Origin: Kiritimatiellota bacterium
GTDB lineage: Bacteria > Verrucomicrobiota > Lentisphaeria > Oligosphaerales > JAADHN01
NCBI GenBank assembly: GCA_013151865.1
Contig: JAADHN010000166.1
Span: forward strand, 76,131 to 140,130
Direction: 5' to 3'
DNA length: 64,000 nucleotides
Below, piece after piece: positions 28,342-38,442 of this stretch; within the stretch, counting starts at the first letter, position 1; every line of letters starts with the position of its first letter. The notes beneath the pieces are model-generated. The model was not told the DNA's origin. It did no database searches and saw only the letters and a list, made by a program, of their open reading frames with translations. A program made the position numbers and the translations under genes.

Positions 28342-28363
28342 GGTATGTATCCTGCTCCATACA
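28342..28363 (+). promoter_or_regulatory. Candidate sigma-54 promoter overlapping palindromic operator 2, upstream of gltB
   Basis: GG at 28342-28343 and GC at 28354-28355 are exactly 10 bases apart (CGGTATG-N4-CTGCT), fitting the -24/-12 spacing of sigma-54 promoters with a partial consensus match. The same bases contain operator 2, TGTATCCTGCTCCATACA (28346-28363). The start of transcription would be near 28367, giving a leader of about 107 bases before gltB. Confidence 0.5.
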
Positions 28364-28474
28364 CCAAGGCCCTAAACCGCCGGGACAGCCCCGGGCGCGG
28401 GACGAACGCGCGCCGGCCCGAAGTCGGTCGCCGGACGTCGCGGCGGGCGTGGAGCGAAACAGGAGAGTCGAGTG

Positions 28475-31400
28475 ATGCAGGGACCGAATCGGACCGAGGC
28501 GGGACCGTCCGGGACACGGCATTTACCGCAGCTTGCCGGCTGCAGCGCGGACGGTTCGCGTCCTGCGCATGGCTTATATGATCCGTCGTTCGAGCACGAC
28601 AGTTGCGGCGTGGGCCTGCTGGTGAACCTGAAGGGTCGGGCGAGCCATCGGTTGGTTGAACAGGCGGTGCGCATCCTGATCAACCTCGAGCACCGCGGCG
28701 CCATCGGCGGCGACGCGACCACGGGCGACGGCGCGGGGTTGTTGGTTCAACTGCCCGACCGACTCTTTCGGGAGTCGACCGGTCTGGAGTTGCCGCCTCC
28801 CGGGGACTATGCGGCGGGAATGGTCTTCCTTCCCACGGACAGAGCGGTCGCGGCGCGCTGCGTGAACTGCATCGAGGCCGCGGTCTCGAGCGAAGGCGCC
28901 CAGGTCATCGGCTGGCGCGACGTGCCGGTGGACTCGACGGGCCTGGGCGCACTCGCCAAAGCCACCGAGCCGGTCTTCCGGCAGGTGTTCGTGGATCGGG
29001 GCGAGATCCCACGCGAGGCGTTCGAGCGCAAACTGTACGTAGTCCGCCGCCAAGTCGAAAAACAGATCTCCGCCTGGACGGACGCGGATGCCGGCCAATT
29101 CTACGTCGCCAGCCTCTCTTCGCGAACGGTGGTTTACAAGGGCATGCTGACCGGGACGCAACTGTTGCGATACTTTCCCGACTTGAAAGACCGGGCCATG
29201 ACCTCCGCCTTTGCTCTGGTTCACCAGCGTTACAGCACGAACACGCTACCTGCCTGGGGATTGGCGCAACCGTTCCGTTACCTGGCCCACAACGGTGAAA
29301 TCAACACGTTGCGGGGCAACATCAACCGCATGCGGGCCAGGGAAGCGGACCTGGCGTCTCCGCTATTCGGCGCGGACATCGGGAAGGTCAAACCGGTGAT
29401 CGTCGAGGGCGGCAGCGACTCCGCCGTGTTCGACAATGTCCTGGAACTGCTGCTTTCCGCGGGTCGATCCCTGCCGCACGCGGTGATGATGATGGTCCCG
29501 GAGGCGTGGGGGGTCCGGTACCACATGAGCCAGGACCGGCGGGCCTTTTACGAGTATCACAGTGCGTTCATGGAGCCGTGGGACGGTCCGGCGGCGCTGG
29601 TCTTCACCGACGGATGCCGCTACATCGGCGGCACACTCGACCGGAACGGTCTCCGACCGTGCCGGTACACCGTCACCCGGGACGGCCTCCTGGTGCTGGC
29701 TTCGGAAAGCGGCGTCCTCGAGCAGCGTCCGGAGAACATCCTCTCGCGCGGGCGTCTGAAACCCGGACGCATGTTGTTGGTGGACATGGAGCAGCACCGG
29801 ATCGTCCCGGACCACGAAATCAAAGCGAAGATCGCCCGTTCAAAGCCGTACCGGCACTGGGTTATCGAGAACCGGATCGAACTGCGCGGGCTGCACAGTC
29901 CGCCGGAATTGCCCCCGGTCGAGCCGGCCCGTCTGCTGCATCTGCAGCAGGCCTTCGGCTACACCGATGAAGAGCTGAAACACATCCTCGGACCGATGGC
30001 GGACCGGGGTCAGGAGCCGGTGGGGTCGATGGGCAACGACGAGCCACTCGCCGTGCTCTCCAAACGGCCCCAGTTGCTCTACACGTACTTCAAGCAATTG
30101 TTCGCACAGGTAACCAACCCGCCCATCGACCCGCTCCGGGAAGAACTGGTCATGTCCCTGATGAGTTTTGTAGGACGCGAGCGCAATCTCTTGGACGAAA
30201 CCCCGGAGCACTGCCGCATGCTCAAGTTGCGCTATCCCATCCTGACGCCCGACGATTTGGCCCGTATCCGCCGCTCGAACCGGCCGGACGTGCGCGCGGC
30301 GGATGTTCCCATGCTTTTCCCGGCGGACGGCAACGGCGCGGCGCTTTCAAACGCCCTTGACGCGATGTTCCGTCGGGCCGAAGCGGCCGTGCGCGGCGGT
30401 GCGACTCTGGTGATCCTGACGGACCGTGGCGTGGACGCCGGACGGGCCCCGATCCCGGCGCTGCTGGCCGGGGCGGGGCTCCACCACCACCTGATCCGTT
30501 GCGGACTTCGCACGGCCGCGGGCATCATCGTCGAAAGCGGCGAGCCGCGCGAAGTCATGCACTTCGCCCAACTGCTCGGTTACGGTGTCAATGCGGTGTG
30601 TCCGTATGTGGCTTTGGCCACGGTGCGCGCTCTGGCGGCGGAAGGGCTGATCGAGTCCGGGCGGGACTGGGAGAACGGCCCCGTAGACCAGTACATCGCC
30701 GCCCTGAAAAAGGGCCTTCTGAAGACGTTCAGCCGTATGGGCATTTCGACGGTGCGCAGTTTCCTCGGTTCCCAGATATTCGAGGCGGTCGGTCTGAACG
30801 ATGCGGTCATCGAACGCTACTTCACCCGCACGCCGTCGCGAATCGGCGGGGTCGGCCTGGACGAACTGGCGGCCGAAGCCGTGTTGCGCCACCGCCGGGG
30901 TTTCCCTCGACGGGGCGGCGTACCGCGCCTACTCGAGATCGGCGGTCACTATCGGCTCCGGGCGGACGGCGAACAGCATTTGTGGCGTCCGGAAGCCATT
31001 TTTCACTTTCAGCAGGCGGTTCGGAACGACAGTTGGGAGGATTTCAAGGCGTATACCGTGCTGATGGACGATCAATCGGTCCAGCATCTCACTTTGCGGA
31101 GCCTACTCGAATTCCGCGAAGGGCGGCCGGTGCCCCTGGACGAAGTGGAGCCGGTCGAGAGCATCGTTTCGCGCTTTTTCTCGTCGGCGATGTCGCACGG
31201 ATCCATCAGCAAAGAAGCCCACGAGGCGATTGCGGTCGGCATGAACCGGTGCGGCGGACGGAGCAACAGCGGCGAAGGCGGCGAAGACCCGGACCGATAC
31301 CGTATCCGCCCGAACGGCGACGACCCAAAGTCGAAGGTCAAACAGATCGCCTCGGGCCGATTCGGCGTGACGACCCAGTACGCGATCAATTGCGAAGAAC

Positions 31401-33085
31401 TGCAAATCAAGATTGCTCAGGGCGCCAAACCGGGCGAAGGCGGGCAGCTTCCAGGACACAAGGTTTCCGAAGAGATCGCCCGAATCCGGCACACCACGGC
31501 CGGAGTCACCCTGATATCGCCGCCGCCGCACCATGACATTTATTCCATCGAAGACATCGCTCAACTGATCTACGACCTCAAATGTGTGAACCCGGCGGCG
31601 CGCGTGTCGGTAAAGCTGGTTTCGGAAGTCGGGGTCGGTACGATCGCCGCCGGGGTGGCCAAAGCCCGGGCGGACATGGTCCTGATCGCGGGGTACGACG
31701 GCGGCACGGGCGCTTCGCCGCTCACGGCGATCAAGCACGCGGGTCTGCCGTGGGAACTGGGACTTGCGGAGACGCAGCAGGTTCTCCGCGCCAACGGCCT
31801 GCGAGACGGTATTCGCGTGCAGGTGGACGGCCAGCTTCGCACGGGGCGGGATCTGGCCGTCGCCGCGCTGCTCGGGGCCGAGGAGTTCGGGTTCGCCACG
31901 ATCATGCTGGTCGCCCTCGGCTGTGTGATGATGCGGAAATGTCACCTGAACACCTGTCCCGTGGGGGTGGCGACCCAGGACCCGCGGCTGCGGGCGCGGT
32001 TCGCGGGCAGGCCCGAATACATTGTTCGGTTCATGCGGTTCATCGCCGAAGACTTGCGGCGGCATATGGCCGGCTTGGGATTCCGCACGGTGGACGAGAT
32101 GGTGGGCCGAGCCGACCGACTCGAATTCCGCCGGGCGGTGGACCATTGGAAGAGCCGGGGCGTGGATCTGTCCCGACTGCTCGCTCCGCTCACGGCGGAC
32201 AACGACCTCCCCCGCCGCTGCCTGCGGGACGGATGGCGGCAACCGGTGCGCTGCTTCGACGACCGGTTGCTCCGCAAGACCGAGGGCGCCTTGGAGCGCG
32301 GCGCCTCCGTGCGGATCGAGACCACGGTGCGCAATGTGAACCGAACGATCGGGGCCCGACTCAGCGGGGAAATCGTCCGCCGTCATGGTCCGGGCGGACT
32401 GGTGGACGATACCGTCGACCTGGTCCTGACGGGCTCCGTGGGGCAGAGCGCCGGCGCTTTTCTCGCCCCCGGCGTTTCGATCCGTATCGAAGGGGACGCC
32501 AACGACTATGTCGGCAAGAGCATGTCGGGCGGCCGCATCGTCATCGTACCGCCGGCCGGGGCGGAATTCATCCCCCACGACAATGTCATCATCGGCAACG
32601 TGGCCCTGTACGGCGCCACCGGCGGCGAAATGTTCGTGAACGGAATGGCGGGGGAACGGTTCGCCATCCGCAACAGCGGCGCGGTGGCGGTGGTCGAAGG
32701 CGTGGGCGACCACGGGTGCGAATACATGACCGGGGGGACCGTGGTGGTACTGGGGCGGACGGGCAACAACTTCGCTGCAGGCATGAGCGGGGGCGTGGCC
32801 TACGTTTATGACGAGACCGGCCTGTTCGATACACGCTGCAACCTCGACATGGTGGACGTGGAAACCGTTTATGCCCGGGAAGACCTCGGCGTCTTGCGGC
32901 GTCTGATCGACCGGCATTGCAGGTATACCGGCAGCGAGCGGGCCCGGATAATCCTCGATCATTGGGACGCCCATATCCCGTATTTCGTCAAAGTCATGCC
33001 GATCGACTACCGGCGTGCGCTTCAGCGGATGCGGGAACAGGTCCATCGCGAAGACGAAACGGTTTCGGCCACCGAGGAGGTGTGA
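28475..33085 (+). CDS. gltB: Glutamate synthase large subunit
   Basis: GltB makes glutamate from glutamine and 2-oxoglutarate. The 1536-residue protein has an N-terminal class II glutamine amidotransferase whose nucleophile should be Cys44 in HDSCGVGLLVNLKG, so a 43-residue propeptide is expected to be removed. Central and FMN domains follow (SGEGGEDPDRY; GYDGGTGASPLTAIKHAGLPW). The 3Fe-4S ligands are Cys1150, Cys1156 and Cys1161 in CVMMRKCHLNTCPVGVATQD, and a C-terminal GXGXG domain is present (MSGGRIVIVPP, GATGGEMFVNGMAGERF). AGGAG lies 9 bases before the ATG at 28475. It is the first gene of the long plus-strand cluster and lies next to the divergent sigma-54 activator. Confidence 0.97.
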   Translation: MQGPNRTEAGPSGTRHLPQLAGCSADGSRPAHGLYDPSFEHDSCGVGLLVNLKGRASHRLVEQAVRILINLEHRGAIGGDATTGDGAGLLVQLPDRLFRESTGLELPPPGDYAAGMVFLPTDRAVAARCVNCIEAAVSSEGAQVIGWRDVPVDSTGLGALAKATEPVFRQVFVDRGEIPREAFERKLYVVRRQVEKQISAWTDADAGQFYVASLSSRTVVYKGMLTGTQLLRYFPDLKDRAMTSAFALVHQRYSTNTLPAWGLAQPFRYLAHNGEINTLRGNINRMRAREADLASPLFGADIGKVKPVIVEGGSDSAVFDNVLELLLSAGRSLPHAVMMMVPEAWGVRYHMSQDRRAFYEYHSAFMEPWDGPAALVFTDGCRYIGGTLDRNGLRPCRYTVTRDGLLVLASESGVLEQRPENILSRGRLKPGRMLLVDMEQHRIVPDHEIKAKIARSKPYRHWVIENRIELRGLHSPPELPPVEPARLLHLQQAFGYTDEELKHILGPMADRGQEPVGSMGNDEPLAVLSKRPQLLYTYFKQLFAQVTNPPIDPLREELVMSLMSFVGRERNLLDETPEHCRMLKLRYPILTPDDLARIRRSNRPDVRAADVPMLFPADGNGAALSNALDAMFRRAEAAVRGGATLVILTDRGVDAGRAPIPALLAGAGLHHHLIRCGLRTAAGIIVESGEPREVMHFAQLLGYGVNAVCPYVALATVRALAAEGLIESGRDWENGPVDQYIAALKKGLLKTFSRMGISTVRSFLGSQIFEAVGLNDAVIERYFTRTPSRIGGVGLDELAAEAVLRHRRGFPRRGGVPRLLEIGGHYRLRADGEQHLWRPEAIFHFQQAVRNDSWEDFKAYTVLMDDQSVQHLTLRSLLEFREGRPVPLDEVEPVESIVSRFFSSAMSHGSISKEAHEAIAVGMNRCGGRSNSGEGGEDPDRYRIRPNGDDPKSKVKQIASGRFGVTTQYAINCEELQIKIAQGAKPGEGGQLPGHKVSEEIARIRHTTAGVTLISPPPHHDIYSIEDIAQLIYDLKCVNPAARVSVKLVSEVGVGTIAAGVAKARADMVLIAGYDGGTGASPLTAIKHAGLPWELGLAETQQVLRANGLRDGIRVQVDGQLRTGRDLAVAALLGAEEFGFATIMLVALGCVMMRKCHLNTCPVGVATQDPRLRARFAGRPEYIVRFMRFIAEDLRRHMAGLGFRTVDEMVGRADRLEFRRAVDHWKSRGVDLSRLLAPLTADNDLPRRCLRDGWRQPVRCFDDRLLRKTEGALERGASVRIETTVRNVNRTIGARLSGEIVRRHGPGGLVDDTVDLVLTGSVGQSAGAFLAPGVSIRIEGDANDYVGKSMSGGRIVIVPPAGAEFIPHDNVIIGNVALYGATGGEMFVNGMAGERFAIRNSGAVAVVEGVGDHGCEYMTGGTVVVLGRTGNNFAAGMSGGVAYVYDETGLFDTRCNLDMVDVETVYAREDLGVLRRLIDRHCRYTGSERARIILDHWDAHIPYFVKVMPIDYRRALQRMREQVHREDETVSATEEV

Positions 33086-33089
33086 TCTC

Positions 33090-34517
33090 ATGGGTAAACC
33101 GACCGGGTTCCTCGAATACGAGCGGGTGGATCCCCCGAAACGCCCGAAAACGGAACGTGTGCGCGACTTCGCGGAAGTCGAACTCCCCCTGGACCCCGAA
33201 CAGTTGCAGATCCAGGCCGCGCGCTGCATGGACTGCGGCATTCCGTTCTGCCACATGTCCGGATGTCCGCTCCGGAACGTGATCCCGGACTTCAACGACA
33301 TGGTCTACCGCGGCCAATGGCGCCGGGCCCTCGAGCTGCTGCACAGCACGAACAACTTCCCCGAGATCACCGGACGCATCTGCCCCGCCCCATGCGAGGC
33401 GGCCTGCACGCTGTCGATCAACCAACCGGCCGTAACAATCCGGCAGATCGAACGCCAGATCGTCGAGCGGGGGTGGGAGACGGGCTGGATCGTCCCGGAA
33501 CCGCCGGCGCACCCGAGCGGGCGGCGAGTGGCCGTCGTGGGGTCCGGCCCGGCAGGTTTGGCGGCTGCACAGCAATTAACCCGCGCCGGGCACGAGACCA
33601 CCCTGTTCGAGGCAGACGACCGGGTGGGCGGCACGCTCCGCTACGGCATTCCGGACTTCAAACTGGACAAACGCGTGTTGGATCGGCGCATCGCCCAAAT
33701 GTCGGCCGAGGGCCTGCGGATCGAGACCGGGGTGCGCATCGGCGAGGACATCTCGACCCACTACCTCCGCCGGTCGTTCGACGCGGTGCTGCTGGCAGGC
33801 GGGGCGCGGACCCCGCGCGACCTGCGCATTCCGGGCCGCGACTTGAAAGGCATTCATTTCGCCATGGACTTCCTGACCCAGCAAAACCGCCGGAACGCGG
33901 GGGACGCATTGCCGCCGGGCACGGAGATTCGGGCGGACGGAAAACGAGTTTTGGTCATCGGCGGCGGCGACACCGGCTCCGACTGCGTGGGCACTGCACT
34001 GCGCCAAGGCGCCGTGGATGTTGTCCAGATCGAAATCATGCCCCAACCGCCGGTCGAACGCTCGCCCGACACGCCTTGGCCCTTGTGGCCGCATCAGTTG
34101 CGCACTTCGTCCTCGCACGAGGAAGGCGGGAAGCGTCTTTGGAGCGTTCTCAGCAAGGAATTTGTGGGCGAAAACAACCGTGTGGCCGGCGTACGCGCCG
34201 CTAAAGTCGAGTGGACAAAAGCCCCCACCACTGGACAAATGAGTTTCCGCGAAGTCCCCGGGACGGATTTTCTAATCGAAACGGACCTGATTTTACTGGC
34301 GATGGGCTTTACAAAAGAGGGTAGTGCCGAGATATTGCGGGGGTATGGCGTCGAGGTGGATTGCGCCGGCCGCGTTGTACTCGACGCCGCCGGCATGACG
34401 ACCTTGCCGGGCGTCTTCGTGGCCGGAGACCTGGCCGCGGGCGCGTCGCTGGTGGTTCGCGCCATCGCCGACGGACGCCGAGTTGCCGAGTTGATAGACC
34501 GTTTCCTGGCCGGATGA
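33090..34517 (+). CDS. gltD: Glutamate synthase small subunit
   Basis: GltD passes electrons from NADPH through FAD and iron-sulfur clusters to GltB. The 475-residue protein has the N-terminal cysteine clusters (QAARCMDCGIPFCHMSGCPLRN; GRICPAPCEAACTLSIN), an FAD-binding motif VAVVGSGPAGLAAAQQL and an NADPH-binding motif VLVIGGGDTGSDCVGTALRQ. It begins 4 bases after gltB, with GAGGAGG 9 bases before the ATG at 33090, so the two are translated together. Confidence 0.96.
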   Translation: MGKPTGFLEYERVDPPKRPKTERVRDFAEVELPLDPEQLQIQAARCMDCGIPFCHMSGCPLRNVIPDFNDMVYRGQWRRALELLHSTNNFPEITGRICPAPCEAACTLSINQPAVTIRQIERQIVERGWETGWIVPEPPAHPSGRRVAVVGSGPAGLAAAQQLTRAGHETTLFEADDRVGGTLRYGIPDFKLDKRVLDRRIAQMSAEGLRIETGVRIGEDISTHYLRRSFDAVLLAGGARTPRDLRIPGRDLKGIHFAMDFLTQQNRRNAGDALPPGTEIRADGKRVLVIGGGDTGSDCVGTALRQGAVDVVQIEIMPQPPVERSPDTPWPLWPHQLRTSSSHEEGGKRLWSVLSKEFVGENNRVAGVRAAKVEWTKAPTTGQMSFREVPGTDFLIETDLILLAMGFTKEGSAEILRGYGVEVDCAGRVVLDAAGMTTLPGVFVAGDLAAGASLVVRAIADGRRVAELIDRFLAG

Positions 34518-34581
34518 ACAAACCCGCGCCGGGCCCGACAAGACGTGACTGACCACAAGGGGTTGGATCGACATACCCGAT

Positions 34582-36378
34582 ATGAATTCTGACGCTTTGC
34601 ATCCATACCGGACCCACACCTGCGGAGAATGTCGACTGGAACACGTTGGAGAGCGCGTGCGGCTCTCGGGTTGGGTTCACCGGGTCCGGGACCACGGGGG
34701 AATTATCTTCGTCGATCTCCGCGACCATTATGGGATCACCCAAATCGTGGTGCATCCCGAGCGCTCCTTCCACCGCGCCGCCGAGCGATGGCGCCTCGAG
34801 GCCGTGGTCTGTTTCACCGGGAGCCTCGTGGCCCGGTCCGAAGAGACGCGCAACCCCAAATTGGCCACGGGCGACATCGAGCTGGTCGCGGACGAAATGA
34901 CCGTCTTGAGCGAATGCGACTTCCTCCCCTTTCCCGTGGCCCAGGATCTGCCCTGCGACGAAAACGTCCGGTTGCGGCACCGTTTCCTGGATCTGCGCCG
35001 GGAACACCTTCACAACCGTATTGTCCTGCGGTCCCGGATCGTGGCGTCGGTCCGCGACCGCTTGCGGCGCATGGGGTTCCTCGAATACCAGACGCCCATC
35101 CTGACCCGCAGCTCGCCCGAAGGCGCCCGCGATTTTCTGGTGCCAAGCAGACTGCACCCGGGCCGTTTCTACGCCTTGCCGCAGGCCCCGCAGATTTTCA
35201 AGCAATTGCTGATGATCGGCGGCTTCGACCGCTACTTCCAAATCGCCCCGTGCTTCCGCGACGAGGATGCCCGGGCCGACCGTTCGCCCGGCGAATTCTA
35301 CCAGATCGATATGGAAATGTCGTTTGTCACCCAGGAGGATGTATTCGCGGCCGTAGAGGAGCTGTTCTCCGGTCTGTTCGCCGAGTTCACCACCCGGGCG
35401 GTCACTCCGACACCGTTCCCGCGGCTTCCGTACCGCCAGGCCATGCTGGCTTACGGCACGGACAAGCCGGACCTGCGCAACCCGTTGGTCATTCAGGACG
35501 CTTCGCACGTGTTTCGGGAGAGCCGGTTCAACGCGTTTCGCACTGAAGTCGAGAAAGGCGGTGTCGTCCGCCTCATTGCGGTCCCGGGGATCGCGGAACG
35601 GCCCCGCAGTTTTTTCGACAACATGATCGCTTTCACGCAGGGAATCGGCGGCAAAGGGCTGGGATACCTGGTATGGACGGAAGACGGCGTACGCAGTCCC
35701 ATCGCCAAGTTCCTCGGCAGCGCAGAGATCGAACGCCTGCGCAGCCTGACCGCCGCGGAACCGGGCGACGTGGTGTTCTTCGTGGCGGACACCGAGACAC
35801 GCGCCGTGCGGTTGGCCGGCGAAGTCCGACAGGAACTGGCCGTTCGACTCGATATCGTCGAGCGCGACGCCTACCGTTTCTGCTGGATCGTCGATTACCC
35901 CATGTTCGAATGGGACGGCGAGCACCGGCGCGTGGACTTCAGCCACAACCCTTTTTCCATGCCGCAAGGCGGGCTCGAAGCCCTCGAGGATCGGGACCCG
36001 CTCGAGGTGTTGGCCTACCAATACGACTTGGTCTGCAATGGCACCGAATTGTCCAGCGGCGCCATTCGCAATCATCGCCCGGACATCATGGTCAAGGCCT
36101 TCGAGATTGCCGGCTACTCCCGCGACGAAGTCGAAGACCGATTCGGCGGCCTGTTCCGCGCCTTGCATTACGGCGCCCCGCCTCACGGCGGCATCGCCCC
36201 GGGCCTCGAACGGACCATTATGCTCCTCACGGATGCACCGAATATTCGAGAAGTCACCCCGTTCCCTTTGAATCAGTCGGCCCAAGACCCACTGCTGGGC
36301 GCCCCGAGCGAGGTCTCGGAACGGCAGTTGCGGGAATTGCGTATCCGGTCCGTGTTGCCGCGCCGCAAGACGTCGTGA
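34582..36378 (+). CDS. aspS: Aspartyl-tRNA synthetase, bacterial type, possibly non-discriminating
   Basis: AspS charges tRNA-Asp with aspartate. The 598-residue protein has the OB-fold anticodon domain (LSGWVHRVRDHGGIIF), class II motifs (FLDLRREHL; FKQLLMIGGFDRYFQIAPCFRDEDAR) and C-terminal motif 3 (HGGIAPGLERTIMLL). His38 in RDHGG matches the residue typical of non-discriminating bacterial enzymes, where discriminating ones such as E. coli have Leu in RRRDLGSLIF. The second known determinant, Gly in the REG-RNP region of such enzymes, is Glu here (SEETRNP), so the evidence is mixed. It lies 64 bases after gltD in the same direction. Confidence 0.95.
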   Translation: MNSDALHPYRTHTCGECRLEHVGERVRLSGWVHRVRDHGGIIFVDLRDHYGITQIVVHPERSFHRAAERWRLEAVVCFTGSLVARSEETRNPKLATGDIELVADEMTVLSECDFLPFPVAQDLPCDENVRLRHRFLDLRREHLHNRIVLRSRIVASVRDRLRRMGFLEYQTPILTRSSPEGARDFLVPSRLHPGRFYALPQAPQIFKQLLMIGGFDRYFQIAPCFRDEDARADRSPGEFYQIDMEMSFVTQEDVFAAVEELFSGLFAEFTTRAVTPTPFPRLPYRQAMLAYGTDKPDLRNPLVIQDASHVFRESRFNAFRTEVEKGGVVRLIAVPGIAERPRSFFDNMIAFTQGIGGKGLGYLVWTEDGVRSPIAKFLGSAEIERLRSLTAAEPGDVVFFVADTETRAVRLAGEVRQELAVRLDIVERDAYRFCWIVDYPMFEWDGEHRRVDFSHNPFSMPQGGLEALEDRDPLEVLAYQYDLVCNGTELSSGAIRNHRPDIMVKAFEIAGYSRDEVEDRFGGLFRALHYGAPPHGGIAPGLERTIMLLTDAPNIREVTPFPLNQSAQDPLLGAPSEVSERQLRELRIRSVLPRRKTS

Positions 36379-36485
36379 TGTCTCTCGCGGGTCGCACGGT
36401 CGGCGACCGAGCCCGGGAAACGACGACGTTTTTGAGAATCTTTGTTGGAATCAGTCCGCCTTGAAGCGACCGTGACCGGGCCGGG

Positions 36486-38204
36486 ATGCGCCCTTCGCGG
36501 GAAACAGTGAAAGACCTTCTCGCCATGCCGCTGCCACCTCATGAGACTCGGCACCTGTTCATCACCGGCGGCGTTGTCTCCTCGCTCGGCAAGGGGATCA
36601 CCTCGGCCTCCATCGCACTCCTTCTCAAACAGCGGCGATACCGCGTCCGCATACAGAAACTCGACCCGTACCTGAACGTCGACCCCGGCACCATGTCCCC
36701 CTATCAGCATGGGGAAGTCTACGTGACCGAGGACGGCGCCGAAACCGACCTGGACCTGGGACATTACGAGCGATTCACCGGCATCGACTGCTCCCAGGAA
36801 AGCAATTACACCACCGGGCGGATCTACAGTTCGGTCATCGCCCGGGAGCGACGCGGGGATTACCTGGGCAAGACGGTCCAGGTCATCCCGCACATCACCG
36901 ACGAGATCAAGGCCGCGATTCGCTCCATGGATAGTGACGACGTGGACATCGTCATTACGGAAATCGGCGGGACCGTGGGCGACATCGAGTCCCTCCCCTT
37001 CCTCGAGGCGATCCGTCAGTTCCGGCATGAAGTCGGCCCCCAACGCGCCCTGTTCATCCACCTCACCCTGGTGCCCTTCATTCGCGCCGCCGGCGAGCTG
37101 AAGACCAAACCCTCTCAGCAGTCCGTGGCGGTGCTCCGCGAAATCGGGATCATCCCGGATATCCTCATCTGTCGCAGCGAAAACCCGTTGGCGGACGAAC
37201 ACCGGGACAAGTTGGCGCTGTTCTGCAACGTCGAACGGCATTTGGTCTTCGAGGAACTCGATGTGGCCCACACCATCTACGAAGTCCCCCTCGAACTGGC
37301 CCGGCAGGACGTGGACAAGTACATCATCGAGCTTCTCGGGCTCCATGTGAACGACATCGACTTGGAGGCTTGGTGCGATTTCGTCAACCGCTTGATCGAA
37401 GGGGGCGACCGGGAGGTGGAAATCGCGGTGGTGGGCAAGTACATCAAGCTCCGGGACGCGTACAAGAGCATTTACGAAGCGCTGACTCACGCGGCCGTGG
37501 CAAACAATGTCACGCTCAAGGTGCGGTCGGTCGAGGCCCAGGACGTGGAGGATCGGTCCGCCGAGGCTCTGCTCGCCGGGGTCGACGGAATTCTGGTGCC
37601 CGGAGGATTCGGCTACCGGGGAATCGAGGGAAAAATCGCCGCGGTCCGGTACGCCCGGGAAAACGGAATCCCCTTCCTGGGCATCTGCCTGGGCATGCAA
37701 TGCGCCGTCATCGACTTCGCCCGAAATGTGTGCGGACTCCGCAATGCCAACAGCGCCGAATTCGACGAGAAGACCCCGGAACCGGTGATCCACCTGATGG
37801 AAGCACAAAAGAGGATTCTGAATATGGGCGGCACCATGCGACTCGGCAACTGGACGTGCCGTATCCGCCCGGGATCCCGAGCGGCCGCGGCATACGGACT
37901 GGACGAAACCCACGAACGGCATCGGCACCGATACGAATTCAACAACAAGTACCGGGACGCGTTCGCCGCAAACGGCATGCACGCCACCGGACTGTCGCCG
38001 GACGGACACTTGGTGGAAATCGTCGAGATCGACGGACCTGCTTGGTTCGTAGCCTGCCAGTTCCACCCGGAGTTCAAGTCCCGCCCGTTGGCGGCCCATC
38101 CCCTGTTCCGTGATTTTGTCGCGGCATCGGCCGAACGGCCCCCCGGCCGGCCGGTTTCGAACGCCGAACAGGCTCTGGAACAACCGAAAAACGTTTCCGT
38201 GTGA
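36486..38204 (+). CDS. pyrG: CTP synthase
   Basis: PyrG converts UTP to CTP with ATP and the amide of glutamine. The 572-residue protein has the N-terminal synthase domain ([59 protein letters not shown]) and a class I glutaminase domain with nucleophile in [16 protein letters not shown] and the catalytic His-Glu pair in [11 protein letters not shown]. Starts at 36486, 36507 (GTG) or 36525 are all possible; none has a strong ribosome-binding site and the conserved sequence starts near residue 22. It is 107 bases after aspS. Confidence 0.96.
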   Translation: MRPSRETVKDLLAMPLPPHETRHLFITGGVVSSLGKGITSASIALLLKQRRYRVRIQKLDPYLNVDPGTMSPYQHGEVYVTEDGAETDLDLGHYERFTGIDCSQESNYTTGRIYSSVIARERRGDYLGKTVQVIPHITDEIKAAIRSMDSDDVDIVITEIGGTVGDIESLPFLEAIRQFRHEVGPQRALFIHLTLVPFIRAAGELKTKPSQQSVAVLREIGIIPDILICRSENPLADEHRDKLALFCNVERHLVFEELDVAHTIYEVPLELARQDVDKYIIELLGLHVNDIDLEAWCDFVNRLIEGGDREVEIAVVGKYIKLRDAYKSIYEALTHAAVANNVTLKVRSVEAQDVEDRSAEALLAGVDGILVPGGFGYRGIEGKIAAVRYARENGIPFLGICLGMQCAVIDFARNVCGLRNANSAEFDEKTPEPVIHLMEAQKRILNMGGTMRLGNWTCRIRPGSRAAAAYGLDETHERHRHRYEFNNKYRDAFAANGMHATGLSPDGHLVEIVEIDGPAWFVACQFHPEFKSRPLAAHPLFRDFVAASAERPPGRPVSNAEQALEQPKNVSV

Positions 38205-38249
38205 GGCCCCGCCGGAGGTGGAACGCCTCCTCGACAGCGCGCGGCCGAC

Positions 38250-38359
38250 CTGTCGCCGGGCAGCCGGCGACAGCGGGAACCCCCAGGCTGGGGGGCTCGC
38301 AGTTGCGCGCTATCTCAGGATTGCCGGGATGAGATTTCCGGGTCGGCGAGGCGACCCGG
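38250..38359 (+). other. Three consecutive hairpins between pyrG and purF
   Basis: Stem 1 is CTGTCGCCGG/CCGGCGACAG with loop GCAG (38250-38273). Stem 2 is CCCCC/GGGGG with loop AGGCT (38280-38294). Stem 3 is CCGGGTCG/CGACCCGG with a 6-base loop (38338-38359). None has a U-tract. They could end or attenuate the upstream transcript, or separate two transcription units within the cluster. Confidence 0.5.
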
Positions 38360-38442
38360 GTTCCGGATTGCTTCGAGACCATCGGCACGGCCCCCACCCC
38401 GAGAGACGTGAGGTGGCGGAAATCGAGTAGGGACCAACCCCC

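Noticed and set aside
31103-33301. Very long open frame opposite gltB (over 700 codons)
   Set aside because: It mirrors a conserved gltB in the complementary frame; long antisense frames are expected at this GC content, and its translation shows no known domain.
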